This document shows positions 6,851 through 17,531 of a stretch of 64,000 bases of DNA, in pieces. How positions within the stretch are numbered: the stretch's first letter is position 1; every line of letters begins with the position of its first letter. The stretch is from assembly GCA_046328115.1 (NCBI GenBank), contig JAXLXE010000001.1, forward strand, positions 1,550,001 to 1,614,000, given 5' to 3'. The stretch is from JAXLXE01 sp046328115 (GTDB taxonomy: Bacteria > Chloroflexota > UBA6077 > JACCZL01). The position numbers and the translations under genes were made by a program. The notes under the pieces are model-generated. The model had not been told where the DNA came from, did no database searches, and saw only the letters and a list, made by a program, of their open reading frames with translations.

Positions 6851-9800
6851 GTGGCGTCTGAGGTCACTCCTAATCCGGCCATCCTCACAGCCAGTCGCTG
6901 GCGTTCCATTGGGCCTTTCCGTGGCGGTCGCGTGGTCGCCGTCACCGGCCATCCGTCCGAGCTCGGCACCTTCTATTTCGGTGCCTGCGCCGGGGGCATC
7001 TGGCGCACCACGGACGGCGGCACGTACTGGGAGAACGTCTCGGACGGCCAGCTTGGCTCGCCCTCCATCGGCGCCATCCACCTTTCCGAGGCTGACCCCA
7101 ACGTCATATACGCCGGCACCGGCGAGTCGTGCATCCGCGGCAACGTGGTCCACGGCGACGGCGTCTACGGAACAACCAATGGCGGGAAGACTTGGGCCAA
7201 CCTGGGCCTGCGCGGCACCCGGTACATCGGGAAGGTGCGTCCGCACCCGTCGAATCCGGACACCGTCTACGTGGCGGCGTTAGGAGACATCTACCGCTCC
7301 ACGTCCGAGCGCGGAGTGTTCCGCTCCCTCAATGGCGGAAAAAGTTGGGAACAGGTGCTGTTCCAAAGCGACGGCGCGGGCGCGGTGGATCTCAGTATCG
7401 ACGCCACGAATCCACGACGCATCTTCACCTCGCTCTGGGAAGTCAGTCGCGTCCCATGGGCCCTTCGGAGCGGGGGCGGGGGCAGCGGGTTGTATCGGTC
7501 CGAAGACGGCGGGACCGCCTGGGCCGATATTACGGCGAACAAAGGCCTTCCCGGCGGCCCCTGGGGGCGAGTGGGGGTGGTCACCTCCCCCGCAAAATCC
7601 GGACGCGTCTGGGCCATCATCGAAGCCGAGGGGGGCGGCCTGTTCCGCTCCGATGACGGCGGTGACACCTGGGAACTACTCAACGCCGACCGATCACTTC
7701 GCCTTAGACCCTGGTATTACAACCACGTCATCGCAGACCCGGTGGATCCGGACACCGTGTACATCATGAACGTCCAGGCGTGGCGTTCGATCGATGGTGG
7801 GAAGACGTTCACCGAGGTCACGACTCCCCACGGTGACAACCACGACCTCTGGATAGACCCGCGGAATCCCTCCCGCATGGTCCAGGGCAACGATGGTGGA
7901 GCGTGCGTTTCCTACAACGGTGGCGACTCCTGGTCCACCATCTACAACCAGCCCACGTCGCAGTTCTATCACCTGGCCGTGGACAACCAGTTCCCGTACC
8001 GGGTCTACGGCACCCAGCAGGACAACAGCGCCATCAGCGTGCCCAGCCGGTCCAACAAGGGCGCCATCACCTGGCATGACTGCTACTCCGTGGGCAGCTC
8101 GGAGAGCGGGCACATCGTCGTGGACCCGCGCGACGCGAACATCGTGTACTCCGGCGCCATCGGCAGCGCCCCAGGCGGCGGCGGCATCCTGCTTCGGTAT
8201 GACCACCGCTCGCTGCAGACCCGCATCATCACCGTGTGGCCGGAGCTGTATGGAGGCTGGGGGCCAAAGGACCTGAAGTACCGCTTCCAATGGACCTTCC
8301 CCATCGTGTTCTCACCGCACGATCCCAATACGCTTTACTGCACGGGGAATCGCGTCTTCCGCACCCGCGACGAGGGCACCTCCTGGGAGACCATCAGCCC
8401 AGATCTCACCCGCAACGATGAAAGCAAGCTGGGACCCTCCGGCGGCATCGTCACGCGCGACACCACCGGGGCGGAGCACTATTGCACGATCTTCGCGTTC
8501 GTGGAGTCGCCCCACGAGCGAGGCGTCCTGTGGGCAGGCTCGGATGACGGCCTGGTCCATCTCTCCCGCGACGACGGCAACACCTGGAGCAATGTCACAC
8601 CCCCTACGCTAGAGGCATGGTCCACGGTATGCACAATCGAGCCCTCGCCCCACGACCCCGGTACCGTCTATCTAGCAGCCATCCGCTACAAGCTCGGAGA
8701 CGATCGACCGTATCTCTACAAGACCACCGACTACGGCGCCACCTGGATGAGCATCACTCGTGGCATCGCGGAAGACGACTTCACCAGGGTCATCCGAGCC
8801 GACCCTGCGCGTCGCGGCCTGCTGTACGCGGGTGGCGAGCGCCGCGTGTACGCCTCGTTCGACGACGGCGCATCGTGGCAGCCAATCCAGGGTAACCTTC
8901 CGCTCACACCGGTCCACGACCTGGCAGTCAAGGACGGCGACCTGGTGGCCGCCACGCACGGTCGCGGCTTCTGGATCCTGGACGACCTGTCGGCCATCCG
9001 CGCCGCGGACAACACTAGCCCCGCTGAACCCGCTGTGATCGCGCCCCAACCCGCCGTGCGGTCAATCGCCCCAATCGGCGCCGGTCGACCCAAAGCGCCC
9101 GGCAAGAGCTACATGGTGGCCTTGGGCTACGCGGCAACCTGGACTGAAGAGCGAGATGAGCAGGGCACCGTGACGAGGTTGTTCCTGGATGCTGGGCCAA
9201 ACCCGCCGGACGGCGCGCTGATCCGCTACCACCTGCCCCGCGAACCCGAGGGGCCGATCACCGTGCGGTTCCTGGAAGATTCCGGCACCGAGATCATCAG
9301 CTTTTCCAGCACCGAGCCGGCTGATGGGAAGCCGCCGGCCCACCCGCGCCCCAGCGCCCGCGCCGGCCTGAACACCTTTGTCTGGAACATGCGCTACCCT
9401 TCCGCCACAGCGGTGCCGGGCGACGTGTCCACAGAGCGGAGCCTGTCAGGGCCGCTGGCCGTGCCCGGCCGCTATGGCGTCCAGGTCGAGGTCGGCGACC
9501 GAGTGCTGACCACCGAACTGGAAATCCGCCAGGATCCCCGAACCGCGGCCACGCGCGAGGAACTGGTTGAGCAGCACCGGCTACTGCTGAGCCTCCGCGA
9601 CAAGGTCTCTGAGACCCACGGAGCGATCAACGCGATGCGCGAAGCCCGCCAGCAGGCGGAGGCAACAGCGAAGCGAGCCGGATCTGCGTCGCCTGTCTCA
9701 GAGGCGGCGGCCACTCTGGCATCGCGGATTTCAGAAATCGAGCTGGAGCTCGTGGAGCCGCGCATCACGGCTCCGTTGGATATGGTGCACTACCCCACGC

Positions 9801-10003
9801 GGCTCAACGCCCGACTGGTAGCGCTTAGCAGCGTGGTGGCCAGCGCGGATGCGCGCCCCACCAGGCAGTCCTATCACGTGTTCCAGGATCTAACTGCACG
9901 CATTGATGAGCAGCTCAGGCGCTGGCGCGATCTGCTGGAGGTAGACGTGGCCAGCCTCAACGCGCTCGCCCGAGACGCGGGGGTACCCACAATCGTCGTC
10001 TAG
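6851..10003 (+). CDS. Large Asp-box (BNR/VPS10-type) beta-propeller protein
   Basis: A 1050-residue protein of the group often labelled VPS10-domain or sortilin-like glycosyl hydrolase. Asp-box signatures (S/T-x-D-x-G-x-T-W) recur through the first two thirds: RTTDGGTYW, GTTNGGKTW, RSLNGGKSW, RSEDGGTAW, RSDDGGDTW, RSIDGGKTF, VSYNGGDSW, RTRDEGTSW, LSRDDGNTW, KTTDYGATW and ASFDDGASW. This fits two propellers, ending near GRGFWILDD (about 700). Residues 740-870 look like a beta-sandwich (FVWNMRYP, GRYGVQVEVG), and 890-1030 is helical or coiled coil. The GTG start follows AGGAGG. No signal peptide is seen, although homologues are usually exported. Catalytic activity is unproven for the family. 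Confidence 0.8.
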   Translation: MASEVTPNPAILTASRWRSIGPFRGGRVVAVTGHPSELGTFYFGACAGGIWRTTDGGTYWENVSDGQLGSPSIGAIHLSEADPNVIYAGTGESCIRGNVVHGDGVYGTTNGGKTWANLGLRGTRYIGKVRPHPSNPDTVYVAALGDIYRSTSERGVFRSLNGGKSWEQVLFQSDGAGAVDLSIDATNPRRIFTSLWEVSRVPWALRSGGGGSGLYRSEDGGTAWADITANKGLPGGPWGRVGVVTSPAKSGRVWAIIEAEGGGLFRSDDGGDTWELLNADRSLRLRPWYYNHVIADPVDPDTVYIMNVQAWRSIDGGKTFTEVTTPHGDNHDLWIDPRNPSRMVQGNDGGACVSYNGGDSWSTIYNQPTSQFYHLAVDNQFPYRVYGTQQDNSAISVPSRSNKGAITWHDCYSVGSSESGHIVVDPRDANIVYSGAIGSAPGGGGILLRYDHRSLQTRIITVWPELYGGWGPKDLKYRFQWTFPIVFSPHDPNTLYCTGNRVFRTRDEGTSWETISPDLTRNDESKLGPSGGIVTRDTTGAEHYCTIFAFVESPHERGVLWAGSDDGLVHLSRDDGNTWSNVTPPTLEAWSTVCTIEPSPHDPGTVYLAAIRYKLGDDRPYLYKTTDYGATWMSITRGIAEDDFTRVIRADPARRGLLYAGGERRVYASFDDGASWQPIQGNLPLTPVHDLAVKDGDLVAATHGRGFWILDDLSAIRAADNTSPAEPAVIAPQPAVRSIAPIGAGRPKAPGKSYMVALGYAATWTEERDEQGTVTRLFLDAGPNPPDGALIRYHLPREPEGPITVRFLEDSGTEIISFSSTEPADGKPPAHPRPSARAGLNTFVWNMRYPSATAVPGDVSTERSLSGPLAVPGRYGVQVEVGDRVLTTELEIRQDPRTAATREELVEQHRLLLSLRDKVSETHGAINAMREARQQAEATAKRAGSASPVSEAAATLASRISEIELELVEPRITAPLDMVHYPTRLNARLVALSSVVASADARPTRQSYHVFQDLTARIDEQLRRWRDLLEVDVASLNALARDAGVPTIVV

Positions 10004-10031
10004 CTGCCGTCCAGATTCGGGGCGCCGACGG

Positions 10032-10767
10032 TCAGCGCTGGTACAGCACGTAGAAGCCAGCGTTGGCCGTCGTGGCCCCCGTGTATTGCCGTTCCGGACG
10101 GTTGACCTGGTTGGTCACGTCCTCCCAACGCCGCAGATCGGCGCGGTAGTAAGCGATAGCGAATCGTTCAGGTAGAAGGCTACCGACATCTGAAACCGCG
10201 TACGTCACATCTAGATTCGCTTCCACGGGAAGGGCAGCCGTCGCCTGAGCTCCGCAGCCCTCCCACACCAACTCAAACAGCAAGGTGTCCACGGTGCGGT
10301 AGGACGGGACCGGCGCCGAGGACACGTCCACCGGCATCCGGATCCCCAGCCCCACATCGCGCCCAGCGCTAGGACCCACCCGAATCGAGACCCGCCCATC
10401 GGCGGAGTAAAGCCGTGTCTCCCGCCCGGCCGGCGCACAGATCGAGCGGAACGGCTCCTCCGGCTCGATGCTCGCGATGTGCTCACGTGGCAGCGGCGAG
10501 GTATCGAACTCCGCGTCATTCCCATTGCCGTTGTCGTTGCCGCCGTCATTGTCGTTGCTGTTGGTGTTCGATGACGCCGTCTTGACCTGCCCGTTCCGCT
10601 TTAACTTCACCGTTCCCGTTGGCGCCGCGGTGGCGGCCTGCCGTACGTTGCTCGAATCCCCGGTAGCAACGACCGCCTCCACGGCCCGCCCGGCAAAGAC
10701 CAACCAGGCGCTGGCAGCGAGCACCAGCAAGCATCTGATCCAGCGCCGTAACACACGCGCTCCTGCC

Positions 10768-10775
<8 letters not shown>
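10032..10775 (-). CDS. Secreted protein with Asn/Asp/Gly-rich linker, fourth gene of the exporter operon
   Basis: A 247-residue protein with a signal peptide (WIRCLLVLAASAWLVFAG, about 12-29), a low-complexity linker near residues 70-90 made almost only of Asn, Asp, Gly and Ser, and a C-terminal beta-rich domain with RVSIRVGPSAGRDVGLGIRM, LFELVWEGC and a closing segment FAIAYYRADLRRWEDVTN then AGFYVLYQR. Two Cys (before ICAPAGRE and in WEGCGA) could pair. The start overlaps the permease stop by eight bases, so the two are translationally coupled. I do not recognise the family. The coupling suggests an extracytoplasmic partner or substrate of the ABC exporter. Confidence 0.7.
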
Positions 10776-12092
<1,317 letters not shown>

Positions 12093-12096
<4 letters not shown>

Positions 12097-12839
12097 GCTG
12101 CATCCTCCTCCCGCGGGAGGGCCGCCAGCGAATCAACCGCCCGCGCTGGACGGTCGATCAGTCGATCCGCCTGGACCCGCCCGTCACGAAACTGGACTAC
12201 GCGCTTGCAATGGGCGGCGATGTCCGGCTCATGGGTGACCAGGACGATTGTCACTCCCAGCTCGTTCAGCCGCTGCAAGATCGCCATGATCTCCAGGCTC
12301 GTCCGCGTGTCCAGGTTCCCCGTGGGCTCATCCGCCAGGATGACGCTCGGGCGGTTTACCAGCGCTCGAGCGATCGCAACACGCTGCTGTTGGCCGCCGG
12401 AGAGCTCCTTCGGACGGTGATGCGCTCTGTCACTCAAGCCAACGGCGCGGAGTGCGGCCATGCCCCGTTGCACTTGAACCCCCCGCGATGTGCCCGCATA
12501 GACCATCGGCAACATCACGTTTGATAGAGCGCTCATGCGGGCCAGAAGGTTGTACCCCTGAAAGATGAATCCAAGCTCGCGGTTCCGGATGTCGGCCAGC
12601 GCATTCTTCCCCAGGCGCCCCACTTCCTTTCCATTGAGCACGTACCGACCCGATGTAGGCAGATCCAGGCAGCCAACGACGTTCATGAACGTGGACTTGC
12701 CCGATCCGGACGGTCCCATCACGGCCACCAGTTCGCCGGGCTCCACCACGAGCGAGACGCCTCTAAGCGCGTGCACCACGTATGGCCCCATCGAGAAGGT
12801 CTTCGTCAGATCCTCAACTCGGATGACTTCGCTGTTCAT
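12093..12839 (-). CDS. MacB/LolD-type ABC transporter ATPase
   Basis: A 248-residue ABC ATPase with Walker A GPSGSGKST, Q-loop in IFQGYNLL, signature LSGGQQQR, Walker B VILADEPTGNLD and switch histidine in LVTHEPD. The LARMSALSNVMLPMVYAG segment is typical of the MacB/LolD subfamily, which energises tripartite or lipoprotein exporters rather than importers. It overlaps the adaptor gene by four bases upstream and the permease gene by four bases downstream, so all three are one translational unit. Confidence 0.93.
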
Positions 12840-15133
12840 GGTCCACCCGGCGGCGGCCCACCCTGTCCACCTGCACCACCAGGCCCTCCCGGTCCTCCTG
12901 GACCGCCATCAGGAGCCGGCTGCTGCCCGCCACCTGTCCTACCCCCTGTTTGCGTCGCACGTGGCCCCGGGATCGGTATCAGACCTCCGCTGGACGACTG
13001 GGTCCGCTGCGCGGTGGCTGTCACCTGTCCGACGACCACCTCGTCGCCCTGCGTCAGACCGCCGCGCACCACGCTGTATCGATCATCACTAATGCCCAGG
13101 GAGACCGTCGCCGCGTGCAACGTCCCATCTCTCAGGAACAGTACGGTCGCACGCTGGCCCTCGGGAAGCTCCGTACCCAGCGGCTCCGCCACCGCCTGAC
13201 GAACCAGATCGGCGCGTCCGCCGGCAAAGGAGATGGCGGAGTTGGGAATGATCAGCACGTCGCTCTGAATCTCTGCGACGATGGAGACGGTGGCGGTCAT
13301 CGTAGGAAGAAGGGAGGCGTCCGTGGGGTCCACCGTACTCACCACGTTGTAGTTCACCACGTTTGAGACGGTCTGGCCAACGGGTTCAATCCGGGTGACG
13401 GTTGCCGCAAAGGTGCGCCCAGGAAACGCGGTCACCGTGAACGTGACTGCCTGCCCCGGACGTACGCGCCCAATGTCAGCCTCACTGACCTGAGCGGTAA
13501 CCTGGGGTGAAGAGATGTCCGTCAGCGTGATGAAGCCCACCGTGGTAGTCACGCTTCCGGTGGTGCTGATTGAGCTGCTGCCAGGCGCCCCGCCACTGAC
13601 GTACTGGCCGAGGGCGCCATTGATGCTGGATACGGTACCCCCCGTCGGCGCCACCAGGGTCGCGGCCGCCAGGTTGTTACGCGCTGACACGAGCGACGCG
13701 CGGGCGCTGTCAACCTGAGCGCGGAGCGCGTCGATCTCCGCTTGCGTCGGCGGCGCGGCCGCCTGGGTCAGGTTTGCCTGCGAGTTGGCGAGACTGGCGG
13801 CAGCCGAATCCACCTGCCCCTGTGCGTTCTGCACCGTGCTCGCCGAGCTCGCCCGGGTTTTCGCGAGGTTCGCGGTCGAAGAGTCCAGCGTCGCCTGGGC
13901 CTGTTCTACCGAATTCTGGGCCGTGACGACGCTAGCCTGCTGGCGGGCGATGTCGTTGGTCAACGTCGCCTGGGCGGTCTTGAGTTGGTCACGCGCTTGA
14001 TTCACGGCCGTCTCGGCCGTCTCCACGGAATCCTGATACTTCGCCTGACTGCTGGCAAGCGCTGCGCGCGCGTTCTTCAGGGCGTTTTGAGCACTGGTCA
14101 CCGACGACTGGGCGCTCATGACACTCTGCTCGCCCTGCGACTTTGTCTGCTCACGTTGCTCAATCACCGTGCGCAAACTCGCCTCGGACGCTTCCATCTG
14201 GCGCTTCGCCACGCTGCACGAACTGGTGGACGTGCTCTTGCACGCCTCAGACCGACTCGCCTTCTGAGTCTTCAGATCAGCCTCAGCCTTTTCAATGTTG
14301 CGCTGGCTCACGTCAAGGTTTGAGCGAACCACCTGCTGCTGGCGCGCAAGCGCCGTTTGAGCGTCCTTCAGCGAGGCTTCGGCGTTCTGCACGGCCACCC
14401 GGTCCGACGCGGACGACTGATCCACCTGCTTCCGGTTGGATTCCACGGATTTCTCGGCATCAGCCAGCGCGCGCTCGGCATTCGCAACGGCCTGACGATC
14501 CGCGGCGAGCGTCGCCTCCTGTTGGGAAATCGCGGTGGCCACGTTCTTGCGCGCCGCCTCCAGGCCAACAATCGCGGACGCCACAGACGCCTCGCCTACT
14601 TCAACGTCCCGCACCGCGCCTTCAGACGAGGTGGCCAGGCCCTTCCGCGCCGTAGCCAGCGTCGTGCGGGCGCTGTCCACCTGCGCGGCCGCCACCGCCA
14701 CCGCCTCCTCGCGCGGACCCTGCGCGGTCTTCGCCAGATTGGCCTCCGCCAGATCCACGGATGCCTGCGCCTGGGCAAGCGCGACTTCAAGGTCCGCGGT
14801 ATCAAGCCGGGCAAGCACCTGACCCGCCGCGACTCTGTCTCCGACTGACACGAGGAGCTCCACGAGCTTGCCCTGCGATTTGAAGGTCAACGGCAGGCTG
14901 CTGGGACTGCTGATGGGCCCAGTGGCGACCACCGTTGATGTGACGTTGCCCACCTGCACAGCAACCGTCTGGTAACGAGGCGCCTGGTCCGCCCGGGTGA
15001 AATAGCCCGCCGTGTAGACATAGTAGGAAGCTGCCGCGATGACGGACGCGAGCAGCGCCAGGACTGCCACGCCCAACGGTATGCGCGGAGGCCGCCAGAC
15101 CGCCGGAGGAGGCCCCGTCACTGCACGTGCCAT
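12836..15133 (-). CDS. HlyD/MacA-type membrane fusion protein with very long helical hairpin
   Basis: The adaptor of the exporter, 765 residues. Residues 18-42 are the membrane anchor. A half lipoyl motif (GKLVELLVSVGDRVAAGQVLARLD, about 88-111) is split from its partner (ATLVAPTGGTVSSINGALGQYV, about 491-512) by some 380 residues of Ala/Gln/Ser-rich heptad-like helix. Two cysteines, C298 and C306, lie symmetrically about the exact middle. Beta-barrel and membrane-proximal domains follow (DISSPQVTAQVSEADIGRVRPG), and the last 45 residues are Gly/Pro/Gln rich. MacA and AcrA hairpins are far shorter. I place the start at the ATG preceded by AGGAGG, 19 codons inside the longest frame. It is the first gene of the operon. 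Confidence 0.9.
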   Translation of the reverse strand: MARAVTGPPPAVWRPPRIPLGVAVLALLASVIAAASYYVYTAGYFTRADQAPRYQTVAVQVGNVTSTVVATGPISSPSSLPLTFKSQGKLVELLVSVGDRVAAGQVLARLDTADLEVALAQAQASVDLAEANLAKTAQGPREEAVAVAAAQVDSARTTLATARKGLATSSEGAVRDVEVGEASVASAIVGLEAARKNVATAISQQEATLAADRQAVANAERALADAEKSVESNRKQVDQSSASDRVAVQNAEASLKDAQTALARQQQVVRSNLDVSQRNIEKAEADLKTQKASRSEACKSTSTSSCSVAKRQMEASEASLRTVIEQREQTKSQGEQSVMSAQSSVTSAQNALKNARAALASSQAKYQDSVETAETAVNQARDQLKTAQATLTNDIARQQASVVTAQNSVEQAQATLDSSTANLAKTRASSASTVQNAQGQVDSAAASLANSQANLTQAAAPPTQAEIDALRAQVDSARASLVSARNNLAAATLVAPTGGTVSSINGALGQYVSGGAPGSSSISTTGSVTTTVGFITLTDISSPQVTAQVSEADIGRVRPGQAVTFTVTAFPGRTFAATVTRIEPVGQTVSNVVNYNVVSTVDPTDASLLPTMTATVSIVAEIQSDVLIIPNSAISFAGGRADLVRQAVAEPLGTELPEGQRATVLFLRDGTLHAATVSLGISDDRYSVVRGGLTQGDEVVVGQVTATAQRTQSSSGGLIPIPGPRATQTGGRTGGGQQPAPDGGPGGPGGPGGAGGQGGPPPGGP

Positions 15134-15242
15134 AGGCTGACCTCCTGCGTCGCGGCGGCGAGCGCGGCGCGGTGGCACACGCTCCCTCACAGCTTACGTG
15201 AACAACCTTAAGCGGCCCTGACGGTTTGCTGAAGGGAACGCC

Positions 15243-15261
15243 GTCCCGGGCACACCGGGAC
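15243..15261. other. Small hairpin between leuD and the adaptor gene
   Basis: GTCCCGG-gcaca-CCGGGAC is a 7-bp perfect stem with a 5-base loop. It lies downstream of the leuD terminator on the same strand and upstream of the adaptor gene. It may be a backup terminator or part of the exporter leader. Confidence 0.3.
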
Positions 15262-15300
15262 TTCTGAGCCCGCGGGTGAAATTGGCTGCTGTAACGCAAA

Positions 15301-15325
15301 GAGCCCGCCGTGTCTGGGCGGGCTC
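15301..15325 (-). terminator. Intrinsic terminator of leuCD
   Basis: Stem GAGCCCGCC / GGCGGGCTC (9 bp) with a 7-base loop. On the minus strand it is followed by TTTGCGTT. It starts 22 bases beyond the leuD stop. Confidence 0.8.
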
Positions 15326-15346
15326 CGTGGCCGGGGTCGCGTCAGA

Positions 15347-15952
15347 TCAGCGGCTCGCCACCAGTGTATTGGGCATCCAGGCCGGCCGAGTCGTCTCGAA
15401 CTCCCCGATAGCCGACTGATGTTCGAGCGTCAGACCAATGTGGTCTAACCCGTTGAGCAGCCGGTACTTCCGGAAAGGCTCGATCTCGAAGGACTCCACC
15501 AGTCCGTGTCCATCGTCGATGGTCTGCTTCTCTAGGTCGATAGTCAGGGAGAACCCGGGCTCGCCGGACGCCCAATCCATCAGCCGCCGCAGCTTCTCTT
15601 CGGGCATCCGTATGAGCAGGAGCCCATTGTTGACAGCGTTGTTGAAGAAGATGTCTCCGAACGACGGCGCAATCACCGCGCGGAACCCATACTGGACCAG
15701 GGCCCACGGCGCGTGCTCCCGCGAGGAGCCGATTCCAAAGCTCTCGCCGGCGAGCAGGATCGTGGCGTCCTCATACTCCGGACGGTTCAGCACGAAGCCG
15801 GGCTCGTTTTGGCGCCAGCGCTCGAACAGGAATTCGCCCCAGCCCGTCCGCTCGATGCGCTTGAGATGCACGGCGGGAATGATCTGATCCGTGTCTACGT
15901 TGCGGCGATCCAGCGGCGCCACCTTGCCCGCGTGGATGGTGAATGGATCCAC
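15347..15952 (-). CDS. leuD: 3-isopropylmalate dehydratase small subunit
   Basis: Swivelling subunit that works with LeuC to isomerise 2-isopropylmalate to 3-isopropylmalate in leucine biosynthesis; cytoplasmic. The 201 residues are the normal length and show the family blocks VDTDQIIPAVHLKRI, ILLAGESFGIGSSREHAPWAL, VIAPSFGDIFFNNAVNNGLL and the DHIGLTLEH ending. The GTG start lies four bases after the leuC stop, with GGAGGAG from the end of leuC as its ribosome binding site. A terminator follows. Confidence 0.96.
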   Translation of the reverse strand: MDPFTIHAGKVAPLDRRNVDTDQIIPAVHLKRIERTGWGEFLFERWRQNEPGFVLNRPEYEDATILLAGESFGIGSSREHAPWALVQYGFRAVIAPSFGDIFFNNAVNNGLLLIRMPEEKLRRLMDWASGEPGFSLTIDLEKQTIDDGHGLVESFEIEPFRKYRLLNGLDHIGLTLEHQSAIGEFETTRPAWMPNTLVASR

Positions 15953-15956
15953 GGCG

Positions 15957-17372
15957 TTACTCCTCCATCTGCCAGTCGCGGATGTCCACGAAGTGCCCCG
16001 CGATCGCCGCGGCGGCGGCCATAGCCGGGCTCACGAGGTGGGTGCGTCCCCCTTTGCCCTGGCGCCCCTCGAAATTCCGATTGGACGTTGAGGCGCAACG
16101 CTCGCCCGGAGCCAGAATATCCGGATTCATGCCCAGGCACATGGAGCAGCCGGCCTCTCGCCACTCGAAGCCCGCATCCGTAAACACCTTGTCCAGGCCA
16201 CGGCGCTCCGCCTCTGCCTTCACCTGCATGGACCCGGGCACGATCATGGCGCGCACGTGTGGGCTCACCTTGCGGCCCCGCGCCACGCGGGCAGCCGCCT
16301 CCAAATCCTCGATGCGGGAGTTAGTGCAGGAGCCGATGAACACGCGGTCAAGGTTGATGTCCTGCATGGCCGTTCCGGGCTGCAGGTCCATGTACTTGAG
16401 GGCGCGGATGGCCACCTCGCGGTCGCCCTCCTCGGCGATGCTCGAAGGATCGGGCACGCGGTCTGTTACCGGAATCACCATGCTTGGGTTGGTCCCCCAG
16501 GACACGTACGGCGAAAGCCCCGCCGCGTCAATCACCACGGTGCTGTCGTACGTCGCGCCGGCATCCGTCGGCAACGAGCGCCAGTAATCCAGCGCCTGCT
16601 CCCAGAGCTTGCCCTTGGGAGCGTGCGGGCGGCCCTCGATGTATGCGAACGTGGTGTCATCGGGCGCCACGAACCCCACGCGCCCGCCGCCCTCAATCGT
16701 CATATTGGACACTGTCATGCGCCCCTCCATGGAGAGGCTTCTGATGGCGCTTCCGGTGAACTCAATGGCGTGGCCAATCCCACCACCCACGCCGATCCGC
16801 CCGATGATGCCCAAGATGATGTCCTTCGCGGTCACGCCATTCGGCAACACGCCATCTACCCGGATCTCCATGGTCTTGGGCCGGGCCTGGATGAGCGTCT
16901 GCGTGGCCAGCACGTGCTCAACCTCAGACGTACCGATACCGAATGCCAGGGCGCCGAACGCACCGTGCGTTGCCGTGTGGCTATCCCCGCAGACCACAGT
17001 CATGCCTGGAAGCGTCAGACCAAGCTCAGGCCCAATGACGTGGACGATTCCCTGCAGGGGACTGAGCATGCCCTCTAGCCGAATGCCAAAGTCACGCGTG
17101 TTGTTTTCCAGCGCGTCAAGCTGCTGAACGGCAATGGGATCCTCGATAGGGAAACGGCCAATGGTCGTAGGCACATCGTGGTCAGCCGTCGCGATCGTGA
17201 GGTCCGTTCGGCGCACCTTTCGGCCAGCAAGCCGGAGGCTCTCGAACGGCTGAGGCGAGGTCACCTCGTGCACGAGGTGGAGGTCTATGTAGATCAGCGC
17301 CGGCTCACCTGGCGCCTCGCGCACCACGTGAGCATTCCACACCTTGTCAAAGATAGTCTGGGGCTCAGCCAT
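15957..17372 (-). CDS. leuC: 3-isopropylmalate dehydratase large subunit
   Basis: Aconitase-superfamily subunit of 471 residues that carries the [4Fe-4S] cluster. Cluster ligands are visible as FIGSCTNSRIEDL and CSMCLGMNPD. Other family blocks are TVVCGDSHTATHGAFGALAFGIGTSEVEHV, NMTIEGGGRVGFVAPDDTTF and ASTSNRNFEGRQGKGGRTHLVSP. It starts at ATG after a GGAGGGG ribosome binding site, and the enzyme pair leuC-leuD is transcribed together. No leuA or leuB is in the window. A -35/-10 pair lies about 70 bases upstream, and the spacer also serves the divergent cvpA-like gene. Confidence 0.97.
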   Translation of the reverse strand: MAEPQTIFDKVWNAHVVREAPGEPALIYIDLHLVHEVTSPQPFESLRLAGRKVRRTDLTIATADHDVPTTIGRFPIEDPIAVQQLDALENNTRDFGIRLEGMLSPLQGIVHVIGPELGLTLPGMTVVCGDSHTATHGAFGALAFGIGTSEVEHVLATQTLIQARPKTMEIRVDGVLPNGVTAKDIILGIIGRIGVGGGIGHAIEFTGSAIRSLSMEGRMTVSNMTIEGGGRVGFVAPDDTTFAYIEGRPHAPKGKLWEQALDYWRSLPTDAGATYDSTVVIDAAGLSPYVSWGTNPSMVIPVTDRVPDPSSIAEEGDREVAIRALKYMDLQPGTAMQDINLDRVFIGSCTNSRIEDLEAAARVARGRKVSPHVRAMIVPGSMQVKAEAERRGLDKVFTDAGFEWREAGCSMCLGMNPDILAPGERCASTSNRNFEGRQGKGGRTHLVSPAMAAAAAIAGHFVDIRDWQMEE

Positions 17373-17439
17373 GAGCTACGGTCCCCTCCGCTGTTGGGTT
17401 GGGTAGATTGCGCGCGTAAACTGCCTGTCTCCCCTCGCG

Positions 17440-17469
17440 ATGCTACCGTGCGGCGACCCGCACCAGCAA
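17440..17469 (-). promoter_or_regulatory. Promoter for leuCD
   Basis: On the minus strand TTGCTG (17464-17469), an 18-base spacer and TAGCAT (17440-17445). The leader to leuC would be about 60 bases. I see no leucine-codon leader peptide or T-box-like structure in it. Confidence 0.45.
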
Positions 17470-17531
17470 CAGCATCGCCGGTACACCGCCGAAACCGCGC
17501 AGGCTACGCACCGTTTCCCTTCTGAGCGGCC

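Noticed and set aside
13680..14800. Repeated GCC/GTC-rich pattern suggesting a DNA tandem repeat
   Set aside because: It follows the Ala/Gln/Ser heptad-like repeats of the adaptor hairpin; unit length is irregular at DNA level.
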